Origin: Sphingobacterium sp. ML3W
Lineage (GTDB): Bacteria; Bacteroidota; Bacteroidia; Sphingobacteriales; Sphingobacteriaceae
Reading direction: 5' to 3'
Length of the DNA: 64,000 nucleotides
Assembly (NCBI RefSeq): GCF_029542085.1
Contig: NZ_CP107036.1
Location: forward strand, 3,100,001-3,164,000
A program made the position numbers and the translations under genes. Position 1 is the stretch's first letter; each line of letters begins with the position of its first letter. The notes below the pieces were generated by a model. That model did no database searches. It worked only from the letters and a program-made list of their open reading frames with translations, and was not told the DNA's origin. Positions 9,705 to 18,175 of the stretch are shown in pieces.

Positions 9705-10856
9705 TTACCTACTTATAATAATCCTCCTTCCTCTGATTTTGAATCTTATGTTTGTTCCTTTTTCTATTTTGTGCAACACATCTGCGAGCTCGCTGCTACG
9801 TGAAATCCATCCGTCTAATGTGATATCATTAATTGGTATTCCCGTATAATCAAATTGCACATTATACCATCGCTCGATATTCCTTAATATCGTTTCGAAA
9901 TTTTGCGACCCCAGGGCGAACTCCCCATTTTTCCAGGCCAACATTTCGTCTACATTGACTGTTTTAACATCAATAACGCTTTTGCTAACACGGGACTGCT
10001 CCGAAGGTTTAAGAATCTTAAATGATTTTGTTGCTAAATCGGTAACTTTTACAGAGCCTTCGGCCAAAGTTGTCTCGGCATAAGGCTGGTCCGGATAGGC
10101 ATTGATATTGAAATGCGTTCCCAATACAACAACCTGCTGTTTATCCGATGACACTATAAAAGGTCTTTTCCCATTTTTTGAAACCTCAAAATAGGCCTCA
10201 CCTTTTAATTTGACCAGGCGAACTTCAGGATCATTGAATCCTGTTTCAAATTCGATAGAAGAAGCTGCGTTTAACCATACTTTTGATTTATCGGGCAAGG
10301 TGACCATATAGGTTTCGCCGATTGAGGTACTCAAAATATTAACACCCTTGCCCAGCTGCTGATTATTTTCAACTTCATACTGAAGTTGACCATCTGCAGT
10401 TTTAGTTATACGAATCCCATTTTCAAATGCCAATTCTCCTGTCCTTTCGGCTTCTAAGGAAATCCGCCTTCCATCAGCCAGGGTCAGCGTTGCACCAGTT
10501 CGACCAGACAAAATGCGATTATCCACTGACGTAGCAATATCTTGATCTTGTGCTGCGTCACGGTGCTGAAACATAAAAAAGGCTATGCTCAAGAAGATCA
10601 GGAAGGACATTGCAATTGCAATACGTGGCCATAGCACGACCTCCCGTGACCTATCGATCTTCTGAATGATTTTTTCTAATATTCGCCCTTCCAGCTGCTC
10701 TTCAGACGCTGCAAAAGAGCTTGATAACTCAACCTCTTTTTGCAGATCACTATTATACCATGAATCAAACGCCTGTAGTTCCTCTTCTGTAATGGTTTTA
10801 TCTAGCCATTTTGAAGCTAAGTACTGATACTGTTGTATATTATCGTCCGGTTCCAT
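9705..10856 (-). CDS. FecR-family anti-sigma factor (unit 1)
   Basis: 383 residues. A cytoplasmic sigma-binding part (1-85) carries 'WLDKTITEEELQAFDSWY'. One membrane segment lies at about 92-112. The FecR periplasmic domain has 'VWLNAASSIEFETGF' and 'GEAYFEVSKNGKRPFIV', and a DUF4974-type C-terminal domain ('ILRNIERWYNV') resembles STN partners. Known role: it holds the ECF sigma factor until the SusC STN domain signals. It is divergent from ECF sigma 1 across 230 bp and lies upstream of SusC 1. Confidence 0.92.
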   Translation of the reverse strand: MEPDDNIQQYQYLASKWLDKTITEEELQAFDSWYNSDLQKEVELSSSFAASEEQLEGRILEKIIQKIDRSREVVLWPRIAIAMSFLIFLSIAFFMFQHRDAAQDQDIATSVDNRILSGRTGATLTLADGRRISLEAERTGELAFENGIRITKTADGQLQYEVENNQQLGKGVNILSTSIGETYMVTLPDKSKVWLNAASSIEFETGFNDPEVRLVKLKGEAYFEVSKNGKRPFIVSSDKQQVVVLGTHFNINAYPDQPYAETTLAEGSVKVTDLATKSFKILKPSEQSRVSKSVIDVKTVNVDEMLAWKNGEFALGSQNFETILRNIERWYNVQFDYTGIPINDITLDGWISRSSELADVLHKIEKGTNIRFKIRGRRIIISR

Positions 10857-11086
10857 AGTTAGGGCTTTTAAATGATGTCTCCTGTGAAATACAAATCCCT
10901 TAGTCGATGCTAAAAAATATTTTTTTTATGTCTAAGATCCCCCTTGAGTTGCTTTTTTAACAAAACAAGGTAAGCTGAAAATTTATTATAGACATGAAAT
11001 GATTTTTTTTGTTATTATTTTCAAAATAATATACAGATTTGCATATCACTTGCTTTGATGGAGGTAGATAAAGTGCTGTATAAACT

Positions 11087-11647
11087 ATGATCGACTTTAG
11101 AACTTATCCCGATGCTGACCTGATCGCTTTGATGATCAGAAGTGATCATAATGCTTTTGCTGAAATCTATAAAAGGTATTGGAAACGGCTATTCCACGTC
11201 GCAAGCCTAAAACTCAATAATCCCGAAGAAGCAGAAGAGGTGGTGCAAAATATATTTGTATCCTTGTGGGATAGAAGAGAACAGCTTAATATAACGACAA
11301 GCTTAAGCGCTTATTTGGCCATATCAGTAAAATATAGAATTATCAAAGTACTGGACAAACATTATAACCAACAAAAATATGTGAAGAGTATGACCACATC
11401 TATCTTAGATGATTCGACACAACAATGGCTTGAGTTTCTCGATCTCAAAGAAATACTCGAAAAAACTATTACCGAACTTCCAGAAAAATGTCAGCTTGTC
11501 TTTCGGATGAGCCGTGATAAACATATGTCTCAGAAAGAAATAGCGGCAGAACTAAATATCTCCGAAAAAACAGTGGAAGCCCATCTCGGTAAAGCAATTA
11601 AGACATTACGGAACAAGCTGAATAGATTCCTTATCTTACTTTTGTAA
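11087..11647 (+). CDS. ECF RNA polymerase sigma factor (unit 1)
   Basis: 186 residues. Region 2 spans about 20-85 ('FAEIYKRYWKRLFHVA', 'AEEVVQNIFVSLWDRR'). Region 4 spans about 125-180 with the helix-turn-helix 'MSQKEIAAELNISEKTVEAHL'. FecR-linked ECF factors of this type switch on SusCD operons. Unlike units 2 and 3, this gene faces away from its FecR and is not co-transcribed with it. Confidence 0.92.
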   Translation: MIDFRTYPDADLIALMIRSDHNAFAEIYKRYWKRLFHVASLKLNNPEEAEEVVQNIFVSLWDRREQLNITTSLSAYLAISVKYRIIKVLDKHYNQQKYVKSMTTSILDDSTQQWLEFLDLKEILEKTITELPEKCQLVFRMSRDKHMSQKEIAAELNISEKTVEAHLGKAIKTLRNKLNRFLILLL

Positions 11648-11844
11648 CGAATGTGCCTCCTGGCCTATGATCTCCCTACTTGACTACCCCTATTCATGCC
11701 AGGTTCAAATAAGTTCTCCTTAAAAATAGCTTAATAACTTCTTCGTTACGAAGGAGATACTAAACTCTTTATTCTGGATAAAACGATCATCTCCCTTAAA
11801 TCCCACTCCAAAACATCCCCACGCCCGAATTAGCGCAATTTAAA

Positions 11845-11858
11845 TTAACACATGTTAA
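11845..11858. promoter_or_regulatory. Palindrome upstream of the orphan peptide gene
   Basis: TTAACA-CA-TGTTAA, a perfect 6-bp inverted repeat in the 442-bp gene-free stretch 11648-12089. It could be an operator. I see no gene, clear promoter or terminator elsewhere in the stretch apart from the palindrome at 11987. Confidence 0.25.
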
Positions 11859-11986
11859 ATCATCTTTACGAAAAACCGTAAACATTTCTCTACAATAAAA
11901 TTTATAAGCACACGAACACATAAATTAAATAAAACAGCATCCCTATAATTGTAACAACGAAGTTTTAGATATTAACGAAAACACAC

Positions 11987-12001
11987 ATATTCTAAGAATA
12001 T
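11987..12001. promoter_or_regulatory. Second palindrome upstream of the orphan peptide gene
   Basis: ATATTCT-A-AGAATAT, perfect 7-bp arms about 90 bp before the peptide start codon. It is the right distance for a regulator site, but this is inference only. Confidence 0.25.
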
Positions 12002-12089
12002 TTAAAATCACACGGCATTAGCATTAGGTCTTTAGTTATATGGTATAGTTAAACTAAAACAAATATTACACAATTAAAAAAACAAAATC

Positions 12090-12251
12090 ATGGACAAAAA
12101 AACAAATTATTGCGCACCACAGATCCACGTATCTGTGATCGAACTAGAGCAAGGAATTGCTGCAGGCTCCAACTCAAATCGGCCTGAACATTCACATGAG
12201 GGACAGGAATGGGGGCAAAGTCATAATCCTCATAATGATAATAACGAGTAG
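12090..12251 (+). CDS. Orphan 53-residue peptide with 'EQGIAAGS' core
   Basis: I translated this directly: ATG at 12090, TAG at 12249-12251. The N-terminal half is ordered-looking ('CAPQIHVSVIELEQGIAAGS'). The C-terminal half is rich in Asn, His, Ser and Glu ('RPEHSHEG', 'SHNPHNDNNE'), with four His and one Trp in the last 24 residues. The pattern of hydrophobic leader-like segment, small-residue 'GIAAGS' and polar tail resembles short uncharacterised Bacteroidota peptides that may be processed near this site. That likeness is from memory, and no function is known to me. The gene is expressed-looking: an A-rich leader lies upstream and a strong terminator 51 bp downstream. No modifying enzyme or exporter is adjacent. 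The nearest gene is ECF sigma 1. Confidence 0.65.
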   Translation: MDKKTNYCAPQIHVSVIELEQGIAAGSNSNRPEHSHEGQEWGQSHNPHNDNNE

Positions 12252-12302
12252 CTATAATCTATCAAAACGCATTTCCTAGGATAATTATAGCGAAAGTGCG
12301 TC

Positions 12303-12349
12303 AACAGGTAGTTCTGTGTTTTAATAGACAAGAACTACCTGTTATTTTT
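12303..12349 (+). terminator. Intrinsic terminator of the orphan peptide gene
   Basis: Perfect 13-bp arms (12303-12315, 12331-12343) with a 15-nt loop, followed by ATTTTTAAT on the plus strand. It supports a short independent transcript for the peptide. The remaining 240 bp before the carotenoid operon show nothing I can name. Confidence 0.85.
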
Positions 12350-12586
12350 AATAAACTACTTTTCAGGATGGAATTACTGCAATAAAATGGACACACCTTT
12401 AAGCTGCAATATGCCTGTCGTTGAGACGTATGTTCTGCAAAATCGCGATTCACCCGCTCAGGTCCCTACTTTACATGATCCAATTTTTTGGAGATAGGTC
12501 ATAAGAAAATTATTCGGGATCATCAAGATTAATCATTTTCGGTAACGGGCAACATTTTACTGTCCATGAGTTTTTTACAAGAAAAA

Positions 12587-13288
12587 TTATGAATTGGGAT
12601 CATGTGATCTGGTTTGAAATTTTTTGAAAAAATAAAGTACCCATAGAAACTGGGTGTATCCATAAACCGCATCTTCTATAGGAATGGTGAGTATCCGAAT
12701 ACCCATAAAATCCGCTGGATTATAATTGACTATTGGTGATTCCAATCCTGTTCCTGTGAGTATACCATTGACAGGCAAAAATCCTAACATAAGTACTGTG
12801 AAAACCAAAGAGGCCCGGCTTATCCATTGTACCCGCATAACAAAGTGGAACACCAGTAATGTCACTATCGTGACTACAGCAGTCACCAAGGTGTATATTC
12901 GGTCAGCATAGCGAAGCGCTACAACTGCGCATACAATTATACTGACAAAGACAATAATATTGTTAAAAGCACTAAGATGTTGCCATCTAAAAAATTTATC
13001 CAGGCAGAAATAGGTGAATATGCAAGAAAAAGGAATAAAGATAAAAAATAACCATTCCTCCAAAGGTAATCCAACCAAGACAATGCCCAAGGTATACTTT
13101 GTATTAAACCACCAAACGCCACGACTGGTAAACCAGACATCCCATGCAATAAAAAACAGTGCAACAATAACCGAAGCTTTTAAAAATGGGACAAACTCTC
13201 GATCAAATCGAAGCCGCTTGTCGAAGGAAGCGACAAAACATATTATGACCGTAAAAAATAAGATAAGTGAATAAGTATACTGCATCAT
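12587..13288 (-). CDS. Lycopene beta-cyclase, fused CrtYcd type
   Basis: 233 residues, about seven membrane segments. Two tandem lycopene-cyclase domains are visible, each with its motif: 'PLEEWLFFIFIPF' near 75-87 and 'PIEDAVYGYTQF' near 201-212. In Gram-positive bacteria the two halves are often separate proteins; here they are fused. The enzyme closes the ends of lycopene to give beta-carotene in the inner membrane. Its ATG overlaps the crtZ stop codon (ATGA), so translation is coupled. It is the last gene of the operon. Confidence 0.9.
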   Translation of the reverse strand: MMQYTYSLILFFTVIICFVASFDKRLRFDREFVPFLKASVIVALFFIAWDVWFTSRGVWWFNTKYTLGIVLVGLPLEEWLFFIFIPFSCIFTYFCLDKFFRWQHLSAFNNIIVFVSIIVCAVVALRYADRIYTLVTAVVTIVTLLVFHFVMRVQWISRASLVFTVLMLGFLPVNGILTGTGLESPIVNYNPADFMGIRILTIPIEDAVYGYTQFLWVLYFFKKFQTRSHDPNS

Positions 13289-13743
13289 GTTTTTTCATTA
13301 TTACTGTACATTTTAAAGTATTTCAACGGAACATATAAAAAGCCAAAGCACTCTCCTTCTTCCTTGACCAAATGTTTGTGATGCTGCTTGTGGGCACGAC
13401 GAAGTGCCAAAAAGTACCTATTGTTTGTTTTACTCAAAAATTTGAAGCGCTGGTGGATAAAAATATCATGCACAAAAAAATAAGCCATACCATAGAACAT
13501 AATCCCCAGGCCAATATAAAATAGGTAATTATAATCTTTTAGCGATCCAAAATACATTAGCGCAATGGTAGGCAATGCAAAGATGACAAAGAAGTAATCG
13601 TTCTTTTCCAAAAAACCTTCATTGCTATGATCATGATGGTCTCTATGCAATACCCATAAGAAACCATGCATAATATACTTATGGATAACCCAGGTAGCAC
13701 CTTCCATGACAACAAAAGTGATCAGTACAGTAATAAAATTCAT
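13285..13743 (-). CDS. crtZ: Beta-carotene hydroxylase CrtZ
   Basis: 152 residues with about four membrane segments and the di-iron histidine clusters of the fatty-acid-hydroxylase-like family: 'HKYIMH', 'HRDHHDH', 'HDIFIHQR' and 'HKQHHKH'. It adds 3- and 3'-hydroxyl groups to beta-carotene, giving zeaxanthin. It lies 37 bp after crtB and overlaps the cyclase gene by 4 bp. Length matches the family. Confidence 0.93.
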   Translation of the reverse strand: MNFITVLITFVVMEGATWVIHKYIMHGFLWVLHRDHHDHSNEGFLEKNDYFFVIFALPTIALMYFGSLKDYNYLFYIGLGIMFYGMAYFFVHDIFIHQRFKFLSKTNNRYFLALRRAHKQHHKHLVKEEGECFGFLYVPLKYFKMYSNNEKT

Positions 13744-13780
13744 ATGTTTATTCGCTGATTATTTTAAATTTTAGGCAGAT

Positions 13781-14617
13781 TTATAAATAAGCGACTTTGT
13801 ATCGCAAATAGCTTTTGAGAGCGACATAGGCTTTTTGAGTATTGGGTATTCTAATTCTATTTTCTAAAATTTCCTTCGATGATTTCTTTCGGATCTTTGC
13901 AAAAAGTGAAAGATAATATTTGTAAGCCAGATAGACACCAAACTTAGCCGAGGAAGGCAATTTTTTAATGCCCAAAAGTGCTTCTTGAAACTCCTTGTGG
14001 ATTTCATCTTCAATCTGGCTTTTGAGTACATTATCAAATACAGCCATATCCAAATTTGGAAAATAAGTGCGACCGAGGATATGATAATCATCTTTGAGAT
14101 CCCGCAAAAAGTTTATTTTTTGGAATGCAGATCCAAGTTTCATAGCATAAGGTTTCAAATCCTCATAGCGTTGTTTATCTCCCTCAGTAAAAACCTGTAA
14201 GCACATCAATCCTACAACCTCTGCCGAACCATAAATATATTCTTTATAGCGATCTGAATTATAATCTATCTTTTTCAGATCCATCTCCATGCTATGCAGA
14301 AATTGATTGATAAGGTCAATGTCGATGTCATATTTGCGTACGGTCTCTTGAAAGGACTGCAAAATAGGGTTCAAGGAAATTTCTTCTTCCAAAGCAGCGT
14401 TTGTTTCTAAATACAGGCGCCTCAATAATCGTTGCCGATCATATCCATGAAAACTATCGACGATTTCATCTGCAAGTCTAACATAGCCATAAATCGCGTA
14501 AATACTATGACGGATGCTTGGTTTCAAAGCCAAAATGCCAAGCGAAAAGCTTGTACTGTATTTCTCAGTTGTTTTTTTGCTCACTTCATAAGCGAGTTCA
14601 TCAAATAACTTCTTCAT
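13781..14617 (-). CDS. crtB: Phytoene synthase CrtB
   Basis: 278 residues from the ATG at 14617, 4 bp past the crtI stop. An upstream in-frame ATG at 14644 would overlap crtI and lacks family likeness. Both aspartate-rich motifs are present: 'RLADEIVD' and 'FLRDLKDD', the latter after 'AFQKINF'. The enzyme condenses two geranylgeranyl diphosphates to phytoene. No GGPP synthase gene lies in the operon, so that supply comes from elsewhere. Confidence 0.93.
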   Translation of the reverse strand: MKKLFDELAYEVSKKTTEKYSTSFSLGILALKPSIRHSIYAIYGYVRLADEIVDSFHGYDRQRLLRRLYLETNAALEEEISLNPILQSFQETVRKYDIDIDLINQFLHSMEMDLKKIDYNSDRYKEYIYGSAEVVGLMCLQVFTEGDKQRYEDLKPYAMKLGSAFQKINFLRDLKDDYHILGRTYFPNLDMAVFDNVLKSQIEDEIHKEFQEALLGIKKLPSSAKFGVYLAYKYYLSLFAKIRKKSSKEILENRIRIPNTQKAYVALKSYLRYKVAYL

Positions 14618-14621
14618 GGTC

Positions 14622-16100
14622 TTATGATTTATGATATAATTCAATGGCTTCTTTAGCGACTATCTTTCCAGAAATGATGGACGGCGGTACACCAGGACCA
14701 GGTACAGTCAACTGACCTGTATAAAAAAGATTGTGCACTTTTTTATTTCTAACCTTTGGTTTCCATACCGCAGTCTGCTTAAGTGTATTGGCCAATCCGT
14801 AAGCATTTCCACCGTAGGCATTATAATCGTTCACAAAGTCGCTGACACAGTAACTTCGTTTATATGAAATCTGTTCGTATAGATTTTTTGTACCAGTATG
14901 CTTTTCCAGACGTTCTAACATGTGCATTAGGTATTCTTCACGTATATCCTCGTTATCCGATATATCTGTCGCCAAAGGCATCAACAAGAAAAGATTCTCA
15001 GCATTCGAGGGTGCAACATGAGCATCCGTTTTGGAAGGACAACAGGCATAAAACAACGGGTTTCGAGGCCATTTTTTCTCTCCATAAATACAATCTATAT
15101 GATCATCTAGGTTATGTTCAAAAAATAAAGTATGATGAATCAGATTAGGAATAGTGGATTTCATACCAAGATAATAAATCAGGCTGGAAGGAGCAAAGGT
15201 CCGGCTTTTCCAATAGGCATCATCATAATTTCTCAATCCTTGGGGCAATAGCGATTCAATATGGTGATAGTCCGCTGAAGCAACAACAAGATCAAACTTT
15301 CGATTTTCACCATTAACTGTGAGCGAGGTGACCGCTTTATTTTCGATCTTAAGTGCTTCAACGCAGTGCCCAAAATGAAAAGTTGCTCCTTGTTTTTCAG
15401 CTACCTGCTGCATAGCCAGCACGAGCTGAAAAAATCCTCCTTTGGGGTAATACGTTCCCAGTGCATAACCGCCATAATTCATCAGACTATACAATGCCGG
15501 AATATCTTTGGGTGAGGCACCTAAAAAAATAACGGGAAATTCCATCAAGGTCCGTAACCTTTCATCCTTAAAATATTTTGCAACGTAAGTCCTAAAGCTT
15601 GATAACAGATCTAATTTGAACGCGCTACGTGCAATTTTTGGAGAAGCGAACTCCAACCAACTATGGCAGGGTTTATTGACAAAATCACGCATCCCGACTT
15701 CATATTTGAATTTAGCTGCCTGCATAAATTTGTCCAGTTTCCTACCTGCCCCCAGTTCAATCCGTTCGAATAATTGTTTTAAATCCTCGTATGATTCAGG
15801 CACACTGATCTGTCCGGAATTAAATATCATCTCAAACTGTGGATTCAATGAAACAAGTTCAAAGAAATCAGCTGTGCTATGGCCAAAATCCGAAAAGAAG
15901 GACTCTATAATATCAGGCATCCAATACCAGCTGGGTCCCATATCAAACCTAAAGCCTTCAGGCGTGGAAAACTGACGTGCACGCCCACCTGCCAGTACAT
16001 GTCTTTCAAAAACATGCACGTCATAACCCGCCCTAGCTAAATAAGCTGCCGCCGAAAGCCCCGAAAAACCTGCACCAATTACTGCTACTTTCTTTTTCAT
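14622..16100 (-). CDS. crtI: Phytoene desaturase CrtI
   Basis: 492 residues. The N-terminal dinucleotide-binding motif 'VIGAGFSGLSAAAYLARAG' is followed by the acidic residue of 'VFERH'. The C-terminal signature is 'GQLTVPGPGVPPSIISG'. CrtI-type enzymes desaturate phytoene to lycopene with FAD at the membrane surface. The gene is 12 bp after the uraH-like gene and 4 bp before crtB. The four desaturation steps are assumed from the cyclase downstream, not read from the sequence. Confidence 0.93.
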   Translation of the reverse strand: MKKKVAVIGAGFSGLSAAAYLARAGYDVHVFERHVLAGGRARQFSTPEGFRFDMGPSWYWMPDIIESFFSDFGHSTADFFELVSLNPQFEMIFNSGQISVPESYEDLKQLFERIELGAGRKLDKFMQAAKFKYEVGMRDFVNKPCHSWLEFASPKIARSAFKLDLLSSFRTYVAKYFKDERLRTLMEFPVIFLGASPKDIPALYSLMNYGGYALGTYYPKGGFFQLVLAMQQVAEKQGATFHFGHCVEALKIENKAVTSLTVNGENRKFDLVVASADYHHIESLLPQGLRNYDDAYWKSRTFAPSSLIYYLGMKSTIPNLIHHTLFFEHNLDDHIDCIYGEKKWPRNPLFYACCPSKTDAHVAPSNAENLFLLMPLATDISDNEDIREEYLMHMLERLEKHTGTKNLYEQISYKRSYCVSDFVNDYNAYGGNAYGLANTLKQTAVWKPKVRNKKVHNLFYTGQLTVPGPGVPPSIISGKIVAKEAIELYHKS

Positions 16101-16112
16101 TTTCTTCTGATT

Positions 16113-16529
16113 TTAGCTTCCTCTATACGTGGAGTACCCATATGGGCTTACCGTGATCGGAACATGATAATGTCTATTGTCTTTTATTTCAAATATTACC
16201 TCGATATACGGATAAAAGGTTTCTATTTTTTGATTCAGAAAATAACTTTGGGTATGAAATTTAAGCTTGTATATCCCTTTATTAGCGTCTTTTCCAGATA
16301 ATAAAAAATTACTTATGCGACCGTTGGAATCCGTTTTTTCACTGGCTACAGCAGTCCATCGGTTATCTGGCGCCAACTTCTCCAAATCAACTTTAACATC
16401 CTGGGCTGGGTTTCCCTTAGAAATATCCAGAATATGACTTGACAATTGATAATGAGGTTTTTGTGCATAGGTTGTCAATCCAAAAACAAGGAAAAACAAC
16501 ATAAAAAAGTATCCTATTCTACTAATCAT
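16113..16529 (-). CDS. Transthyretin-like 5-hydroxyisourate hydrolase with signal peptide
   Basis: 138 residues. A signal peptide ends near 'TTYAQ' (19-23). The rest is a transthyretin-like domain with 'LSSHILDISKGNPA' at the start and the family C-terminal signature 'YRGS' after 'HYHVPITVSPYGYST'. Active-site-type His (SSHILD) and Arg residues are kept. The known enzyme hydrolyses 5-hydroxyisourate in urate breakdown, but no urate oxidase or OHCU decarboxylase lies nearby. Being secreted and placed between marR and crtI, it may have another role in this operon. Spacing to both neighbours is 8-12 bp. Confidence 0.82.
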   Translation of the reverse strand: MISRIGYFFMLFFLVFGLTTYAQKPHYQLSSHILDISKGNPAQDVKVDLEKLAPDNRWTAVASEKTDSNGRISNFLLSGKDANKGIYKLKFHTQSYFLNQKIETFYPYIEVIFEIKDNRHYHVPITVSPYGYSTYRGS

Positions 16530-16537
16530 CTGTTTCG

Positions 16538-17179
16538 CTATATTTTAACTTTGTCCAATAATTGTTCTGCAGCAATGTTTTTATCGTAAATCACTTGGTG
16601 GAAATCGCTCAGTTTAGTTAACAAGTTGATAAGTATCATTTTTTCCTCATTAGTGAGATCACCTGAAACAATCCGAGTAGCGTGACGTATGCGTCCCATT
16701 TGCTGTTCCAATGCCAATAAACCAGTTTCTGTAATGTAAATCACCTTACTGCGCTTATCCAATTCAGATTCCTCCTGACTTACCCATCCTTGTTTGAGCA
16801 AACGATTTATAATAGCCATACCGACTGGCTTTTCATGAATATTTCGTTTGATCAATTCCATTTTTGTCATCTGCCCAAATGATTTTAGCGTAATCAAATA
16901 GATAAATTCCTCTTGGGTAGAAAAATGAGATCCCCAAATTGCAGCTTTTGAATAACTCTTAGCGAATCTATTCATATGCACAATTAGAGTACTGATGACA
17001 CTCTCCGGACTACGCCCATTTTCCTTGCCTTCCCAATGTGGATCGACAAGCATATTACTTTGCTCATTTACAACCCAGCGCTTAAACCCTTCAGCATCAT
17101 TGGCATAATTACCATTTAAATTATCTGCCTCGAATTGCTCAATCAATGGTAGGATTCCTTCTAAAAGTTTATACTTCAT
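16538..17179 (-). CDS. MarR-family transcriptional regulator
   Basis: 213 residues. The winged helix lies at about 85-165, with 'GQMTKMELIKRNIHEKPVGMAIINRLLKQGWV' as the recognition region and 'SELDKRSKVIYITETG' as the wing. The N-terminal 80 residues are longer than in typical MarR proteins. It is the first gene of the carotenoid operon, so it is a likely local, self-acting regulator. A perfect inverted repeat 140 bp upstream is a candidate binding site. Confidence 0.88.
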   Translation of the reverse strand: MKYKLLEGILPLIEQFEADNLNGNYANDAEGFKRWVVNEQSNMLVDPHWEGKENGRSPESVISTLIVHMNRFAKSYSKAAIWGSHFSTQEEFIYLITLKSFGQMTKMELIKRNIHEKPVGMAIINRLLKQGWVSQEESELDKRSKVIYITETGLLALEQQMGRIRHATRIVSGDLTNEEKMILINLLTKLSDFHQVIYDKNIAAEQLLDKVKI

Positions 17180-17318
17180 GACTCAAAATTAGAACACTAA
17201 TATACTATTAAAGTTTTATTTATTTTTAAATAATGATTTTTTAGAATAAAAATACACTAAACACCAGGGAGTAGGTCTAGACATGGATTGGTAAAAACAT
17301 CATTACGATGGAGTCTTA

Positions 17319-17340
17319 ACCCTTAAACTAGGTTAAGGGT
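17319..17340. promoter_or_regulatory. Candidate MarR operator
   Basis: Inverted repeat ACCCTTAA-6 nt-TTAAGGGT with perfect 8-bp arms. It overlaps a second repeat CTTAACC/GGTTAAG. It lies between the marR start (17179) and the divergent gene at 17422. Size and symmetry fit a MarR dimer site; binding is inferred. Confidence 0.4.
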
Positions 17341-17355
17341 ATTTCTTAAGGTAGT

Positions 17356-17390
17356 TTATTAATTATTATAGTTGGAATGGGATAACTTTG
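17356..17390 (+). promoter_or_regulatory. Candidate promoter of the gene at 17422
   Basis: TAACTTTG at 17383-17390 matches the Bacteroidota -7 consensus TAnnTTTG exactly, 31 bp before the ATG. The -33 side (TTTA at 17356-17359) is weak. Confidence 0.4.
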
Positions 17391-17421
17391 CTATAACTCA
17401 TAATTCAACTACTGATAAGAC

Positions 17422-18123
17422 ATGAAAACAATTAAGTTTTACACGATTAATTATATGCGGGTTTTTACCATCATTTTATTTATGGGATTAACCGTAAACT
17501 CAACGTATGCACAAAAAATAAAAATCGAAGAAAGTAACCTTTCTGCTATACAGACCTCCATGTCCATACAGAATATCGATGGCAAAAGAGCTGTCCGAGT
17601 GACTAAATCACCAAAAGTGCTTGCTGACGATGAAGCAACCTATGTCAGGATCAATGACCTCGACTTTAAAGATGGCGTGATAGAGGTAAAAGTTTTATCA
17701 CGGCTACTTCCAGATGCACCAGCACATGCCAGAGGTTTTATTGGTCTAGCATTTCGTATCAATGAAAATAATTCCCGATTTGAAAGTATCTATCTACGTC
17801 CTACAAATAGCATCGCAGATGATCAGTTGAGAAGAAACCGGACTATTCAATACTTTTCCTATCCAAATTTTAAGTTTACGGATTCCCGAGCTACTGCCCC
17901 TGGGCAATATGAGTCTTATGCCCCTATTCCACCAAATGAGTGGATCAAATTAAAAATTGAGGTAAAAGGTAAAACAGCCAAGCTATTTATAAATGACGCC
18001 AAGCTACCTAATCTTATTGTTAATGATCTCAAAATGGGCGCCGATAAAACTGGAGCCATTGGTCTTTTTGTCGATATCGGAACCGAAGGCTTTTTTAGGG
18101 ATTTGAAAGTGACAAGTAAATAA
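17422..18123 (+). CDS. Secreted concanavalin-A-fold protein, DUF1080/LamG-like
   Basis: 233 residues. A signal peptide ends near 'STYAQ'; a second ATG at codon 12 may be the true start. The mature part has the pattern of a laminin-G-like jelly roll: 'DLDFKDGVIEVKVLSR', 'FIGLAFRINENNSRFESIYLRP', 'WIKLKIEVKGKTAKLFIND' and 'GAIGLFVDIGTEGFFRDLKV'. DUF1080-type domains bind or cleave glycans. No catalytic residues can be assigned here. It is divergent from the carotenoid operon and has its own promoter-like box. Confidence 0.7.
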   Translation: MKTIKFYTINYMRVFTIILFMGLTVNSTYAQKIKIEESNLSAIQTSMSIQNIDGKRAVRVTKSPKVLADDEATYVRINDLDFKDGVIEVKVLSRLLPDAPAHARGFIGLAFRINENNSRFESIYLRPTNSIADDQLRRNRTIQYFSYPNFKFTDSRATAPGQYESYAPIPPNEWIKLKIEVKGKTAKLFINDAKLPNLIVNDLKMGADKTGAIGLFVDIGTEGFFRDLKVTSK

Positions 18124-18153
18124 GTCCTCAAATAGAGAAATTGAATTTTTGAA

Positions 18154-18169
18154 CAGCTATATATAGCTG
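18154..18169. repeat. Palindrome between convergent genes
   Basis: CAGCTATATATAGCTG, a perfect 16-bp palindrome in the 52-bp gap between convergent genes. It may act as a weak bidirectional terminator, though neither side has a clear T-tract. Confidence 0.35.
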
Positions 18170-18175
18170 CAATAT

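Noticed and set aside
12090..12251. Bacteriocin with double-glycine leader
   Set aside because: The core reads 'GIAAGS', with no GG site, and no peptidase-containing ABC exporter or immunity gene is adjacent.
17184..17191. Minus-strand TAATTTTG as the marR promoter
   Set aside because: It is 5 bp from the start codon, which would put the transcript start inside the gene.
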